64,000 nucleotides of DNA. Source: Ochotona curzoniae. Its lineage: Eukaryota > Chordata > Mammalia > Lagomorpha > Ochotonidae. The position numbers and the translations under genes were made by a program. This document shows, one piece after another, positions 1-13,333 of this stretch; positions within the stretch are counted from its first letter, which is position 1; each line of letters opens with the position of its first letter. The stretch lies in contig NW_024467119.1 in assembly GCF_017591425.1 (NCBI RefSeq), positions 26,819,001 through 26,883,000 of the forward strand, written 5' to 3'. The notes under the pieces were generated by a model, which saw only the letters and a program-made list of their open reading frames with translations, was not told the origin of the DNA and did no database searches.

Positions 1-1335
1 GAGTGCCTGTGCTTTTTGGTGACTCTCTAAAACTTTACCAATGCCTATATCTTGCAAAATCTTGCCCATGTTTTCTTCTAATAGTTTGAGGTTTTCTGGG
101 TGCAGATTTAGGTCCTGGCTCCATTTGTAGCTGTGTTTTGTATAGGGTGACAGGTGGGGATCCTGCTTCTCATTTTTGTAGGCTACCCACTGAAGTTGAA
201 GTGTGCTACATTCACTCACTATTACTTGAGGTATATATCTCCTTTATGTCCCTTACTATTTGATTCACATAGCTAGATGCTGTGGATTTGGTGTGTATTC
301 ATTTCTTATTTTTATTTCTTCTTACAATATGGATCCTTTCATTATTATGTGGTATCCTTTTTGGCTCAGTAATTTTCATGTGGATGTCTCTATTACCTGA
401 CATTGAAATTTTACAAGAGCTTATTTTTCCTTTCCATTAACCTTGAATATCCTTTTTGGTCCTTTCTACATGTCGTGTTGGGGGGATGCTTTCCTTGTAG
501 CCTAAGGTAGATGCATCCTGTTTTGATTCAGTCTGCTAATCTTTGTCTTTTGAATGATGAGTTTAAGCCATTTGCAGTCAGGGTTAATGTAGTCAGGTAA
601 TGATTTGGTCCTATAATTTTAGCATTGGGTTTCTTATTGTTTGATTTAGGTTTTTCTTTTTGGCTTTATTGAGATGTTCTCCACTTTTTCCCTTTGGCTT
701 TTGATACGTGTCATTCTTTTTTTCTGTCTGTAGTACATCTTCAAACAGCATTGGAGGACAGGTCTCACAGAGGTGAGGTCTTTTAGTTTTGTTTGCTTTG
801 AACTTTTTTTTAAAATTAATTTTGCAATACAAAGAAAAGCTTTGCTGGGTGTTTTTTTTGCAATGGTAATCTTGTCTTCTAGGATTGCAAATATATTACT
901 CCATTTTGTGTGGCCTGTCGGGTTTTCTTTGAGAACTGTCTGTGTGTCTGATTGGGGTTCCTCTGTGAGTTATTTGATGTTTTTGTGTGCATATTTAAGT
1001 GTTTTTCTCCTTTTCAGTCAGAGTGAGCCTGATTATGATGGGCTGTGGTGAGACTTTCTTTTGATTGAATCTGTACAGGGTTCTCTCTCTTATTCTATTT
1101 TGGTTTCTCTTTTATTTCTCCATACTGGGGAAATTGTCATTGATTTTTTGTTGTTGTTGTTGAATATATCTTTCAAAGTAGCTACTCCTTCTGTACCTTT
1201 AGGAACTACTGTAATTCCTAGGTTTGGCCTTTTGTTAGTGTCCCTTAATTTTTGGATGCTTTTCTGAAATGTCATCAGATTGTTTTGCAAATGTCACTTT
1301 AAGATCATATGTCTATGTGCCAGAGGCAGTCCTTA
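1..1335 (-). mobile_element. Old L1 fragment, ORF2 antisense
   Basis: Read on the minus strand, this resembles degenerate L1 ORF2. On the + strand the stretches around 20-190 (GGATCCTGCTTCTC) and 400-680 (Pyr-rich text with CAGTCTGCTAATCTTTGTCTTTTGAATG) match the familiar antisense L1 ORF2 order. Stops and shifts are everywhere. Two blocks that are not adjacent in L1 meet near 190, suggesting an internal deletion. Open frames here are by-products of the L1 sequence. Confidence 0.7.
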
Positions 1336-1344
1336 TCCTTAATT

Positions 1345-1690
1345 AATTTGTTCATTTTTAGTTGGGAAGCAGAGAGACAGAAGAGAGAGGGGACATAAAG
1401 GAAAGAAGAAGGGAAGGGGAAAGGAGAGAGAAGAGAGAAAGAATGAATGCTCCCATCTGCTTGTTTACTCTCCAAAGGTTTACCATCATCCCTGGTTTAG
1501 ATCTGAAGCTGAGAGCTGGAAATGTAATCTATATCTCCCACATAAGTGGAAGGGAACCAGCCATCATTAGCTGCCACCCAGGGTGCACATTATCAGGAAG
1601 ATAAAGTTGGGAGCAGAGCCAGGAGTCTAACCTTCATACTCAGCATGGAATATGAATAGCCCAACTTGCATCTTAATGACAACACCAATT
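1345..1690 (-). mobile_element. Old CSINE
   Basis: Purine-rich GAGAGA tail sequence, then a degenerate lagomorph C-SINE body read in reverse. It is strongly diverged and sits within or next to the L1 fragment. Confidence 0.6.
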
Positions 1691-2964
1691 GCCCGCCTTT
1701 TGTTTCTGCTTTTCTGGTATAAATGTTGGCTGTATTGAAGTTTATTTTGCACAATCTCCATTCTTTTAATGTGGTTTAAATGGGGTCTCATTTCTGTTGT
1801 TCCAGTTAGCTTAAACTTATTGGATTCTTATAATTATTCCTCTTTTGACTGTTTTATTGCTTACTATTTATCAATGGAAAAAAGATAGTATTAATATATT
1901 TTCAAAAGAAATCAGCTATTTCTATGCTACATACTCACTCACTAGGCATGGCAGACTAAACATCTCATTATTGAGAAGCACTACATTAAAGCTAATGTAA
2001 TAAATCCTTTGGATTTATTCCAAAGCAAATTTTCATTCTACCTCTTAGAAAATACAGCTTACTTGCTGAAGTAGAAAGAAGGAATATTGTTCTGTTTCTG
2101 TGTTAGGAATCCTCTATTGTTTTATAGGTAAAGAATTGTGGCCTATTTTGTAAGACGAGTTTTTAAAAACAGTTTTTGTGAATGAGTTGGACAAATCATT
2201 CGAGAAAATATTCCCAGTGATCAGAAAAAAAAGTCTCAATGATGTTTTTTTTCTACAGCCAGCTCTGGAACTCAGATGGAAATAGGAGGAAATAAGCAGC
2301 AGGCATTTCATATTGTTCCCTCACTTCCTTTCTGGTGTTCTTTACAAGCCAAGAACACTTTACATTATCTAAGTTCTTCCTCTGAAGATAAATCAAATGC
2401 ACAGAAAAAAGTGGTGGCAAAAGTCATAGCTAAGTTTGACAGAGAAAATTGCAATTGTTGGTCTTGTCTTGAACTGAAAACAGACTATTTTGCTGTTTTA
2501 ATGATAGGAAGTAAAACTGTATTCTTCACTTTTGGGTGTTGCAACATAATGAATTTATAAGTAGTCCTAGATCAGATGAGGTTCAGCAAAACATCATTTC
2601 CAACAGAAACACAAGCATCGTTCAGATAAAATCACAGATTCATGGTAGCTATAGTAAAAGTCTCTGTGTTAGAATTGAAATATTTAGAAATAAGTTGGCA
2701 TATTTTCTGTTAGCTGAGGTCCTCTGAAATTCTAATTAGAACTAAACGGAATACATTTTTCCCAAAGTTAAAGTACTTACAGTTATAAAATGCTCAAAAA
2801 GCCATCCAGCAGAATACTTGATCTTAATTATTATATATTATATTATTTCCATACATATGCAAATATAATGAATACTTAACCAATATATCATTATTTATAT
2901 CATATATGTGTACATATATACACGTCCTTCTTATTCTGGTTGATTAACTTAGATTGATAGATCA
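1691..2964. other. Intron, no gene seen
   Basis: AT-rich sequence. Bases 1691-1860 may be further degenerate L1. The open frames at 2276-2560 and 2536-2727 show no recognisable domain. From 2820 to 2930 the sequence is very AT-rich. Confidence 0.5.
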
Positions 2965-3290
2965 TTATTTTTCATGACTGATTTATGTATTTGAAATGTA
3001 GATTTACATATATGGAAGGAGAGAGAGAGTGCGAGCGATTCATTCATCCATTCCTAGTTCCATCCCCAAATGGCTGCAATGGCTTGCACTAGGTCAGACA
3101 GAGGCTAGTAGCCAGGAACTTTATCCAGACCTCCCGTGTGTGTGTCAAGAGCACAAACACTTGGGTCACTTTTGCTGCTCTCCTGAGTGCATTAGCAGGG
3201 AGGTGGATTGGAGTAGAGCAGCTGACTCCCATATGGAATGCCGTTATCACAGCTTGTATCTTAACTCACTGCAAAAAGAGTGCTGGCCCC
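2965..3290 (-). mobile_element. CSINE
   Basis: Reverse-oriented C-SINE: tail remnant, GGAGAGAGAGAG, CCCCAAATGGC, then the body, ending GTGCTGGCCCC, the reverse complement of the GGGGCCGGC head of the family. Moderately diverged. Confidence 0.8.
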
Positions 3291-3958
3291 ATACAGCTTA
3301 TTTTAAGTATGAATGTTATGTATAGAGTGTGTATACCTTTGTTTTTCATAAAAATTGAGAAATCATTTATTTTAATTGGAACATCTTTTAATTGGTAGTC
3401 TATTGTAATGACTTTATAAGAAGATGAGCTGTCTTAGAGTTACATTCCCAGTAAGGATCAGCAGCACCTGAAATGTTCATATATTCTCATTTGCAAAACA
3501 CTTTGTGACGTATTAGCTTCCTTTCAGAAGCGGGTGCTGATGGGTATAGTGACGTGTTAACAGTGGTCAAGCTAAGTGTCGATAGACTGAAGAAGTTTAG
3601 AATTCTTGCACTTAGGGCTTCTTTCTTGGTTAAATGCGTGACCTCTTCTAAAGGAGGGAGGGGATAGAAAGCTGAACTGCCTATCACTGATTGCTGCAGC
3701 GTTCCATCTAGTGAGACCTTGATTAGCTAAGTATCTGATCCTTTCTCTAGTCTATCTGCTACAATGGATACAAATACATCTGTGTTAAATGCCGCAGAGG
3801 ATTTAAACTGATGAGAAAATGGAAGTGATTTAGTGTACATCTAGCATGAAAGGGACTTTGGGGAGAGACGTAGAGTCTCTTTAAAGAAATTGGCAAAGTG
3901 ATAAGGTAAAATAGTTAGGAGAGCTTCTCCCCAGGTTGTCTGTGTTGTTGATTCAAAG

Positions 3959-3994
3959 CTCCCCTATGCTTTAGTTACAAATAATACAGGAAAA

Positions 3995-4033
<39 letters not shown>

Positions 4034-4088
4034 CATGTCTGACTCCCCTATGCTTTAGTTACAAATAATACAGGAAAAATGTGTGTGT

Positions 4089-4141
<53 letters not shown>

Positions 4142-4150
4142 CATGTCTGA
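3959..4150 (+). repeat. Tandem duplication carrying a (TG)n microsatellite
   Basis: Unit 1 (3959-4042) and unit 2 (4043-4150) both begin CTCCCCTATGCTTTAG, run through ACAGGAAAAA into a TG tract, and end GCATGTCTGA. The offset is 84 bp. Unit 2 has a longer tract with one TA interruption, so the units have diverged mainly by TG expansion. Confidence 0.92.
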
Positions 4151-7100
4151 CTGTTTATATTGTGGAGAATAGTATGTATTTTTGATTTCCCATTTCAATG
4201 TACTACTAATGGTAAGACTTGTTATGATAGAATGTTTGACCAAATACACAATAAAAAACAAACAACAGCAACAACAACAAAATCACCAATCTTCCAATTG
4301 TCAAAGAATATTACTATAATAAAGTTAAATCATATGCATACAGAATCACTTTCTGTGAAACCATTTTAAAATAGTAATAGCCTCCTTGGATACATGGAAA
4401 AAAAGACCTCATTTTAATTACTATTTTTCATTAAAAATATACTATTGATTTATTAATGTTTTAAGACTTTTTTTAATATCTTGATGAAATTGAGTTACTA
4501 CATCAAGGCTGATTTGATTATACTGGAGGATGCATATAAAAAGGTTCAAAATGGCTGGCAAGCAATTATAAGTACATCCCAGAACAAAAGAGATTAAAAT
4601 TTGGACATGCTAATGTGCATGATGCAAAGGTATTCAATATGTAATTCTTGCTGATGGACATTAGAAGGAAAATTAAGTTCCCAGATCTCTCTAAAAATAA
4701 CTGCACATTTAAATATTATAAATTATACTTCAAATACTGTAAGATACCTTACATTAGCATACTCACTCATTATAACTGAAATCCACCTATCTCCAACAAA
4801 TAATTAAATTTTCTATTGTGCTTTTCAATAACTGTTTCTGTCTTCCAGAACCTAGATTCAGTCATCTATATAATAGAGATAAAATCTTCTAGGAACCAGG
4901 AGGGTACAAAAGGAGCTTAGACTCATGAGATATCTTATAAATAAAAAATTGTCATGACTTTCAGTAGATTTGAGAGACTTATGTGACACTTTTCTAACAA
5001 TGGAAGATCCAAAATTATCTCCAGGTGATTGCTGACTGTAATAATTGCTTGAACATTGGATTGTGCATGTTACATATTGGCACAGTGCTATTGGGAGCAT
5101 AGGATGTACTGAGATGCCAGTATGAATAGTCCACCAGTGAGCCTCACAAAGAAGCATCTAAGCCTGTTTCTCATCCCTTCCCTTCCATTTTCAACCTGGA
5201 ATTCAGTTAATCAATGCAATTTATATTATGCAATGTTTAAGTATTGGTTTTTAATGGAATCCTTGCACAATGGTCACATGGATACACCTAACTTTTTTTA
5301 AGCATAGAATTTGGATAGAAGCTTTTTATAATTAGGGGGTTGATAGTATGATGAGATATGATCGATATCAGTCATTCAGACTTCCTGAATGACATTAAAA
5401 GACTTGATCAATGGTCCCCAAATGATTATGTTTCTGGAAAGATCACTCAAGCTTCCTTAGCGTATTCCCTTCTTGGAGTCACTAATGAGCCATTCCATGA
5501 AATGACACAGCTTTATCGCACATTTCCACTTAGCCTTTGACCAGTGGAAATGATTACCCTGGGCTCCACATCTGGGGGATCAGCACATTCTGTGTGTCTG
5601 CTATTTTCCATTAATTTTATAATTTAGACCTTAATTGCAACTTCTTTGAGATAAGGAGCATTGAACTTCAAATATCCTGTGTTTTACTTGTGTTCTGAAG
5701 TGCTAATGGACCAGGGGAACTGGATTCTTCTTCCATATTTTACAGTACATCTTGGCCTTTTAGCACAGCTCAAATTCAAAATATTTATTTAACCTACTTC
5801 TTTATTGATGTGTGTGACTTGTAAATAGAATGCTTTTTCTTTCACAGAGAAAATATGATGCCTTGAAAAACATTGGGCAGAAGTATAATGACTATATGTG
5901 TCAAGGAAAAAAATGCATGTTTACTATCCATATCTTTGTGTGCTTGCCATTTGATATGTTTTCACTGGATCTTAGCCAAACAGCCAAGAAGCGATTAGAT
6001 ACATTTTCATGTGTATGAAGTTATATATTTGTCAATATAACTGATGTGGAAATGGCTGTTAATACATAATCTTAAAATTTGTATTTAGCATTTTTATTCT
6101 GACCTCTGTCATTCTTCAGTTAATATGTGATTATTTGCATCTTGTGCTAAAAATTGACAGCAAGATTTTTGTAGCGTGGAAGCATTTTTTTTTTTAGTAG
6201 AAGCATTTCACATGCAGAAGTGAAAAAATCATTTAAATTTCCACAGAAAACTGTTCACTTATAGATGATCAAATCATCTCAGTATATCATTATTTAATAT
6301 ATATAATTTCCTTCCCAGAAAGAAAATTAATGAACATTTTATTTATTTTTCAGTTTTCTATTTTAATTTCAAATGTTAGATAGCTAAATGATGCTGATTC
6401 TTACTTCATTTAAAATGTGTCTTTTCAGACATCAGTAGATATTTTCATTGACAAAATAAAGTCAGCTTGTGGCCCAAGAACTATTTTTATAGATGCATAA
6501 ATCCTGACGAGCTGTTAGGATCAGAGTGTACCCGTGGTTATATTAAAAATAAGCCTTAACTCAAGTACAGATTTAATGCTGTACTATTCAGTGCAGTTTA
6601 CAAAAGTCAAAATTCCTCATAGACAGGAATTTAATCAAATTATGCTGAATAACAGATGGACAGATTCTGGGATTATTCTCAATTGGCTGTTCTGAGAGAC
6701 CTGTCCGTTCCATCTGTAGGTCAGGTGGCTTCACGGTTTAAAAGGAGAGAGCAGGTGTGTGTTGTAACTATTGTCATTAGAAATATTAAGATTTAGGGGA
6801 ATTTCTGCTGTGGCTCAGAGTGATGGTGGTTGGCACATCTCTCTGTCAAGTCATGCCTCTGGTCTGTGGCAGCATCGCATTCCGTATGTAGTGTCAGAGC
6901 TGTCTTGTTAATATCAGATTTGAATGTGAAGACAAAGGAAGGCATTTTTCAGCAGGGAAAGTGGAGTGACAGACCTGTCATCCCCTTTTGTCTTCTCTCT
7001 ACTCTTGGATGAACACTGTCTCCAGCAGTGGGATTTACATTTATTTAAAATATTTGACCCTGTCAGGTGATTTTCACTTTCTAGACACCAAGTTATGAAT

Positions 7101-7180
7101 TCAGAATTGAGAAATTGCATTTTAAGCTCCTAAGCGTGATGGGAGAGTTTAAACCATCAGCAGAATTGGAACTTGACAAA
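4151..7180. other. Intron, no gene seen
   Basis: Mostly unique AT-rich sequence. Open frames at 5358-5540, 5830-6018 and 6830-7012 are short and match nothing I recognise. No splice-bounded JNK exon was found. The block 3291-3958 just upstream is likewise plain intron. Confidence 0.5.
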
Positions 7181-7189
7181 TATTTTTTA

Positions 7190-7650
7190 AAAAGTGTTTA
7201 AGATTTGCATTATTTTCCATGATACAGTTTATTGGTATAGGGATTCACCCTCCATCTCTCCCTCTTCACTGCTCATTCTCCCTCCACGTGCTGTTTTCTC
7301 CCATATTACAATAGTACAGTCATTCAGCAACAGTTACAAGCCCAACTTTCTGCTATTTAAGTGTATCATGGCATTATAGGTATAGGCAATAACAGGAAGT
7401 CTAGTGTCCTGTTGTCAAGGTGTATTTAAGAGTTTAATTGGGAGTACTCCTTTTACTCAGGAGAGAAGGTGCATGCTGCAATATGTCTTTACTTGCAGAT
7501 ATGCTAGTCTCCAGCATATGGTTCATTATTGAAACTTGTTTACCTAAATATATATGTATCCTGCATTTTTCATGAAGGTTGCCTTATATAAGAGAAAGCA
7601 TGTTTTCCTTTGGCATTGGCTTGTTTCACTGAGTATAATGATCTCTAGAT
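7190..7650 (-). mobile_element. L1 3' end, minus strand
   Basis: The reverse complement follows the same order as the L1 3' end at 19745-20240. Shared landmarks, read on the minus strand, include the CACTGAGT-type motif with the nearby CTCCAG, GCAGCATGCA-like sequence, the TTAAATACACCTTGACAA region, and a purine-rich GGGAGAA block before the tail. It is more diverged than the copy at 19745. Confidence 0.7.
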
Positions 7651-7876
7651 GGGGGAAGCTAGAGAGCCTTATTTCATAATACTGTGGAATGGAAATAAAT
7701 GGCTGGGGTTTTACCTGCATTGGAATATGAATACATTTCTCTTTAGAGATTTCTTGTCATCCTTCACTTTACAAGAACTGTCTTCAATTACTATGGATCA
7801 ATACTGTCAATTACATCAATAATTTAAAATTTAGCCTTTCGGAATACCATTAGCATTTCCACATTTGAAAAATGTT

Positions 7877-8230
7877 TGGGCCAGCATTATGGTGCGGCAG
7901 CCTAAATCACCGCCTGCAATATTGGTATCTTATATGTGTGCCGGTTCAAGTCCTGGATATTCCATTTCTGGTTCAGCTTCCTGTCAATGTGCCTGGGAAA
8001 ACAGTGGAAAATGGGCCCAGTTCTTGGGTTCCTGCCATCAATATGGGGATCCTGTCAGAGACCCAGGCTCCTGCCTTCAGGCTCAGTTTAGCTCTGACCA
8101 TTGGAGCCATATGGGGAGTGAAGAGACTGAAGATTCACTCTCTCTCTCTTGCTTGAATTCTTTCTTCCCATCTCTCACTGAAAATTTGCCTCTCAAAAAA
8201 AATTTGAAATGTTTTTATAAAATTTCTATT
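7877..8230 (+). mobile_element. CSINE
   Basis: Forward C-SINE: GGGCCAGCATTATGGTGC head, B-box-like GGTTCAAGTCC, GTGCCTGGGAAAACAG, then a CTCTCTCT tract and an A-rich tail. The overlapping open frames at 7865-8233 are part of this SINE and are not genes. Confidence 0.88.
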
Positions 8231-8439
8231 TAAAAGCGGTGAAATAATTATTGTGCTATGGCAGCATGCTTGTTCCTTCAACACCCCACTTAAATTGGGC
8301 TTTCAATATCCATCCATTAGACCCATGTGTAAGGGCACATGCTGTGTGCAGAAATAAAAATGACCCTCTTTAAGAACACCAGAAACTGGATTAATAATTT
8401 GGTGCTACTTCATAGACATATTGTTGACTCCTGTTGTCT

Positions 8440-8780
8440 GCATTCAACAAGTATTTATTAGTGTTTAGTTTGTTAAACAATATGATCAAAATTCTATGTC
8501 ATTGTCCCTCTTATTTTCTAAAAGGCTTAGTAATCCAGTGCCTCCTTTACTGGCCAGAAGAACTTTAGTATTTGCCAAAGCACGCAGTGATTTTCCATGA
8601 AGTCTGGAACCACATATGTCTCATCCTAACTCCTTCAATTTAGTAAATCTTTTTTAGGTACTAATATGTTCCAGGTGCTATGCTGGACATGGGGGTCACT
8701 GTTGTGCGCAAACAGGGATGTAGTTCTCACTTTATCCTAGCACGTGAATTGTATGTACTTGGCGGTAAACTATGAGATAT
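8440..8780 (-). mobile_element. Ancient LINE2 fragment
   Basis: CATTCAACAAGTATTTATTA and, further on, TATGTTCCAGGTGCTATGCT with a GGGTCACTG continuation follow the reverse complement of the mammalian L2 3' end. Very old and partly lost. Confidence 0.5.
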
Positions 8781-9309
8781 TCTAGCAAAGACAAAAGTAC
8801 AGTGGCTGGAATACTTCTCTCTTCTGTTAAAATTTGAGCTTTTCCAGGGTTTCAGGGGCAGGATCTATCTGATTCACAGAGATGCAGGAATCTCGGCAGT
8901 GCTGCGCCTAGCTACATGACACCTGTTACTAGGGTTACATTGCAGTGTGTGGGAAGAGATAAAAGGCAAGTCAAGGGCAAGCAGGTTCTTAATAAACATG
9001 AAATCCTAAAGATGATTATTCCCCTTGCACTCTTTCCATTATTCAAAACCTAGCCTTCCTGAAAGGAAAGCTGGGAATTATGTAAAACAGAGCTTTCTCA
9101 TAACTGGAACAAGGAAAGAGAAGGAGCTGGGAGAACATTCATCTCTGATATAGCCATTTTTTGGCTTGTGGATATGATAACTTACACCCACTTGTCTTCT
9201 TGTTTAGGTGATGTTGACTTATGAGCCTAGCTTTGTTAGAGTATCTTTTATTTATATATTTATTTTTCCTCACATAATTATTGTTTACATATTAGTTATC
9301 AAAATCAAG

Positions 9310-11695
9310 GAAAGCACATGATATTTCTCTTTTATTTGTCTAGTATGCTTTCTTTAAGCATAATAGTCTCCAGCTGCATCCATTTTGTTGGATAAGACAG
9401 AATTTCAATTTTATGTATGGCTGAGAAGTATCCCAGTGCGCATATATATACCACATTTTCTTAATCCACTCATTCATTAATGAACATTTGTGTTGATTCT
9501 TAGTCTTAACTATTGTGAATAGAGCTGGTACAACGTGCTGATTTGATTTCCTTTGAGTAAATTCCAAAGAATATTATGTCTGTGTCATATGTTAAATCTA
9601 GCTTTAGATTTATAAGGAATCTCTGTGCTTTCATTGCTAATGGTTGTGCTGGTTTACATTTCCACAAACAATGTATTAGGAGACCTTTTTCTCTAATACT
9701 CTCCATCATTTGCTATGTTTTGATTTTGGATGGTTGATATTCTAACTGAAGTGAGCTGAAACCTCACTGTGGTTTTTATTTTCATTTTTCTGATCACTAG
9801 TTATCCTGAATATTCTTTCATATTTCTGTTGACCATTTTTATGTCATCTTGTGAAAAACTCCTGTTCATATTCTTTGCTAATTTCTTACCTGGGTCATTT
9901 ATTTTATTTTATGTTGATTTTTTTTAGCTTTGTATATCATCTTAATATTAATATTTGTCAGATGCATAGTTTGCGAATTTTTCTTCTCCATTCTTTCAGT
10001 CACCTCTTCACTTTTTTGAGTACTTAATTTACTGTGCATTAACTTCTTGGCTTGTTTTACTCCCATTTGTCTATTTTGAGTCTGGCGTCTTATGCAAGAA
10101 GTTTTTGCCTATGCCAAAGTTTTACAGTGTTTCCCCCTACATATTTAGATTCTTGATCCATTGTGAATTGGTTTTGTAAAGGCTGCAATATATAGGGCAA
10201 TAAAATGAAAAAAAAATCCTTTTTCATATTTCTAAATGCAGAGATGTAATTTTCCCTGCACCATTTGTTGAAGAGACACCTCTTTCTCCAGGGAGCGAAA
10301 TAGCTCATTTGTGAAAGTTTAGATAGTTGTAGATGCAGAGATTAATTTCTAGGGTTTTCGTTCTGTTTCGCTGGTCTGCGTGTCTATTTTTGTGCCAGTA
10401 TCAGGTTCTTATAATTATAATTACCTCACAGATATCTTACAGACATGAAGGCTGATATTGTGATGCCTCTACTTTGTTTTCATTGCTTAAGATTATTTCA
10501 GCTATTTGGAATATTTTGTGTTTCTGTATGAAATTTAGGATAATTTTGCCTAGATTTGATAAAAATGCCCTTGGTATTTAGATTGACATTGCATGGAATA
10601 TATAAATAGCTTTGGATAATATATAGATTTTGATATTAATTCTTCCCATACATGAACATGGAAGATTTTTCCATTTTCTTCCATGTCTTAGTGTTCTGTA
10701 ATTTTCATTGTACAGATCTTCCATGTCCTTGTTTAAATTTATTCCGTGCTATTTAAATTGTTTGTTGCTATTGTGAATAGTACTGATAATGCAAGTTCTT
10801 TCTCAGCTGTTTCATTGTTTATTTCTTAAATAGGTTTCATTATTTCTTGCCTGACGACTTGTAGGTTTGGTGTCTTTTTATTTTTCTAGGTCCTTGAGAT
10901 GTATGTTTAGATCATTGATTTTTATGCCTTTCTGATTTTTTGATATAGGCATTAATTGCTACAAAATATCTTATTTTGCTAGTTTTTACTGTATTCTGTA
11001 TGTTTTGATATATTGTGGTGTCATCTTTGTTTCTAGAAACTTGTTGGTTTGTTCTGTGGCTAATTGTTCTTTCAGGAGAATGTGGTTCAGTATCCATGTG
11101 TTTGAATATTTTTAAAGGTTTTTAATGTCATTAACTTCACTCTTCATTTCGTTGTAGTCAGAAAAAATAAACATGCCATGATTTCGTTTTTTTTAACCTA
11201 ATGAGACTTGTTCTATCGCCTAGCATGTTGTCTATCCTGAGAATGCTTGCATGCACTGATAAAATGAATGTTCAGTCTGCATCTGTGGAATGGAATGTTC
11301 TGTAGTTATCAGATCCATTTGGTTCACAGTATAGACTAGCGCTGTTCCTTCAGCTGATTTTTGTGTAATTCAAAAATCTGTCAGTGAAAGTGGCATGTTG
11401 AGGTCTCTCATGACTATTATTCTGGGTGTATATCTCCCTTTAGGTCAATTAACATTTATTTTAAACAGCGTTGACCTCTCATTGGATGCATATACATTTA
11501 TTAGAGTCGTATCGTCCTTTTGAGCAGATTCTTTAATCATTACATTCTTTTAGTAGTTTTTGCCTTACAGCCTCTTTGTCTTATATTGAGATAGCTACTC
11601 CTACTTGTTTTTTATTTCCATTTACATAAAAGTCCTAACATAATCTTTAGGTGTATAACATATGTTTAGTTCTCACACATTCCTTTTTTTTCACT
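9310..11695 (-). mobile_element. Old L1, ORF2 and upstream part, minus strand
   Basis: About 2.4 kb of antisense L1. It starts near the ORF2 3' region (AGTCTCCAGCTGCATCCATT), passes through ACTATTGTGAATAGAGCTGG and the ATGCCAGTATCAGG-type block, and ends with the GAGATAGCTACTCCTACTTG region of ORF2. No long open frame remains. L1 ORF2 normally encodes an endonuclease and reverse transcriptase; here it is inactive. Confidence 0.8.
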
Positions 11696-12439
11696 ATGTT
11701 GAAAGTTATAAGAAAAAAGGTAGATTTTTGTGCAGAACTAAATGAACTAGCATTTCTTTTTCTACTAAAAAAATGGAAACCCTACAAATAATTTTGGGGA
11801 GACAATGGTATTCAATCAATAACTGGATAATAAAATATTTCTTATGTAGATTTTTGTTGCAGATTTCTAGAATTTTATTAGCAAGATTCCACCAGCACTA
11901 GTTTTGGATTTTTATTGCTATTTGGGTCTATTGGTGATGCTTCGTGACAGTTACCTAATTTAGAATCCTAAAAGAAAAGAGCAAATCAGGTAACGTTGTC
12001 GTATTATCTGATATTAAACATGACAATATTTATATTACTTTCTTCTTAGTTTGCTTGTAATGCCTCTACAATTGCACTTTATTTCTTTCCTATGAGGTAA
12101 TCAACATACAGAAATGGTCTGTCTTTGACCCATACCAGAAATTGTGGTTAAGTCAGGATAAAGGTGTACACACTGCTTAACAGGGACATCTGGGTGAGTT
12201 TATTAGCTGTGAACACTTTCTGACTTGTGGTCTGTCCCAGATGTAAATGAGGTCACTCTGCTTATATTCTTCTTCTTTTGCAGGCAGATGGAAACTGTTC
12301 CTTGCTTCTTTTTAATAAAAATATGTGAAATAATTGGATGATATTCTTCTTGCTGAAGTTATGGTTTAAAATCCCAGTTTATAGACTGAGTTGGAGAAAC
12401 TTGTGTGTAATAGAATGATTATAAACCTGTGACATAGGG

Positions 12440-12730
12440 TGATCTCTAGGAACTGACAACTGGCAAACTAAAGAGATTTCAGTGCTGCAAGCACAAAGGC
12501 TTATTTCTTCCAACAGTTAGATAAACTTGGAAGAGAACCTGGAACCCTAGAAACTGTCTTTAGCTGTTAACACCTGGATTACTCTCTTGTTAGATTCTGA
12601 GCACAGGTCTAGCTAACTTGTTCATGGACTTCCCACTCAGCAAAACTCGGAAGTCACAAATGCTTGCTATTTAAAGCTGTGATGTTTCTGATGATTGCTG
12701 TACAGCAAGGAAACCAAAACAAGGCCATCT
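12440..12730 (+). mobile_element. Probable MaLR-type LTR remnant
   Basis: AACACCTGGATTAC, GAGCACAGGTCTAGCTAA and a late segment ending ACAGCAAGGAAACCAAAAC resemble the 3' half of ancient mammalian MLT-type LTRs. Highly diverged; the family is uncertain. Confidence 0.4.
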
Positions 12731-13019
12731 CAGTTACATGCCTTGGGCCTTAGTTATTCCTGACAAATGGATGAGATTCTTGGAAAGATGATGTCTTAGA
12801 AATTGATACACCTGAATGTCCATGATTGAAGGACTTTAGACAAATTTGTCTAACAGTTATTGAGTCTTTCACTTGTCAACAGTAGAGGTATATTTTGCAT
12901 TATTAGTCTTTTGCTACCATAAAGAGATTCAATATTTACTTAACGTGTATATTTATTTTCAAGGATTCATAGCTTTTGTTTCTGTTAAAAGGTTATAAAA
13001 TTTTTATTTGAATGGTTTA

Positions 13020-13333
13020 TTTTTATTTTAAAGGCAGAGTTTATGGAAAGAGTAGGAGAGATAAAAGAGAAGGTCTTCCATCCATTGCTTCACTCCCCAA
13101 ACGTCTGTAACAACCAAAGCTGAATTGGTCTGAAGCTGAGAGTGATAGCTTTCTCTGGGTCTCCCCTGTGGGTGCAGGGTTCCAAGAATTTGGGCCATCC
13201 ACTGCTGTTTTTCCAGGCCATAAACATAGAGTTGGGTTTTAAGTGGAGCAGCCAGGACACAAACCATTATTTATATGTGATGCTTGTGCCGGAAGCTGGA
13301 AGATTAGCCTGCTGTGCCACTGTGCCAGTCCCA
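13020..13333 (-). mobile_element. CSINE
   Basis: Reverse C-SINE: tail remnant, AAAGGCAGAG, GGTCTTCCATCCATTGCTTC, CTCCCCAAAC, and terminal GTGCCACTGTGCCAGTCCC. The open frames at 13028-13267 (minus) and 13142-13477 (plus) derive from it. Confidence 0.85.

Noticed and set aside
773..1267. Hydrophobic open frames resembling small membrane proteins
   Set aside because: T-rich antisense of a degenerate L1 ORF2 translates into Phe/Leu-rich text by composition alone.
4055..4261. Open frame with a His-Thr repeat
   Set aside because: Translation of the CA strand of the TG microsatellite.
7877..7990. tRNA-like A/B boxes, considered as a tRNA gene
   Set aside because: They are the tRNA-derived head of a CSINE, with no cloverleaf acceptor stem.
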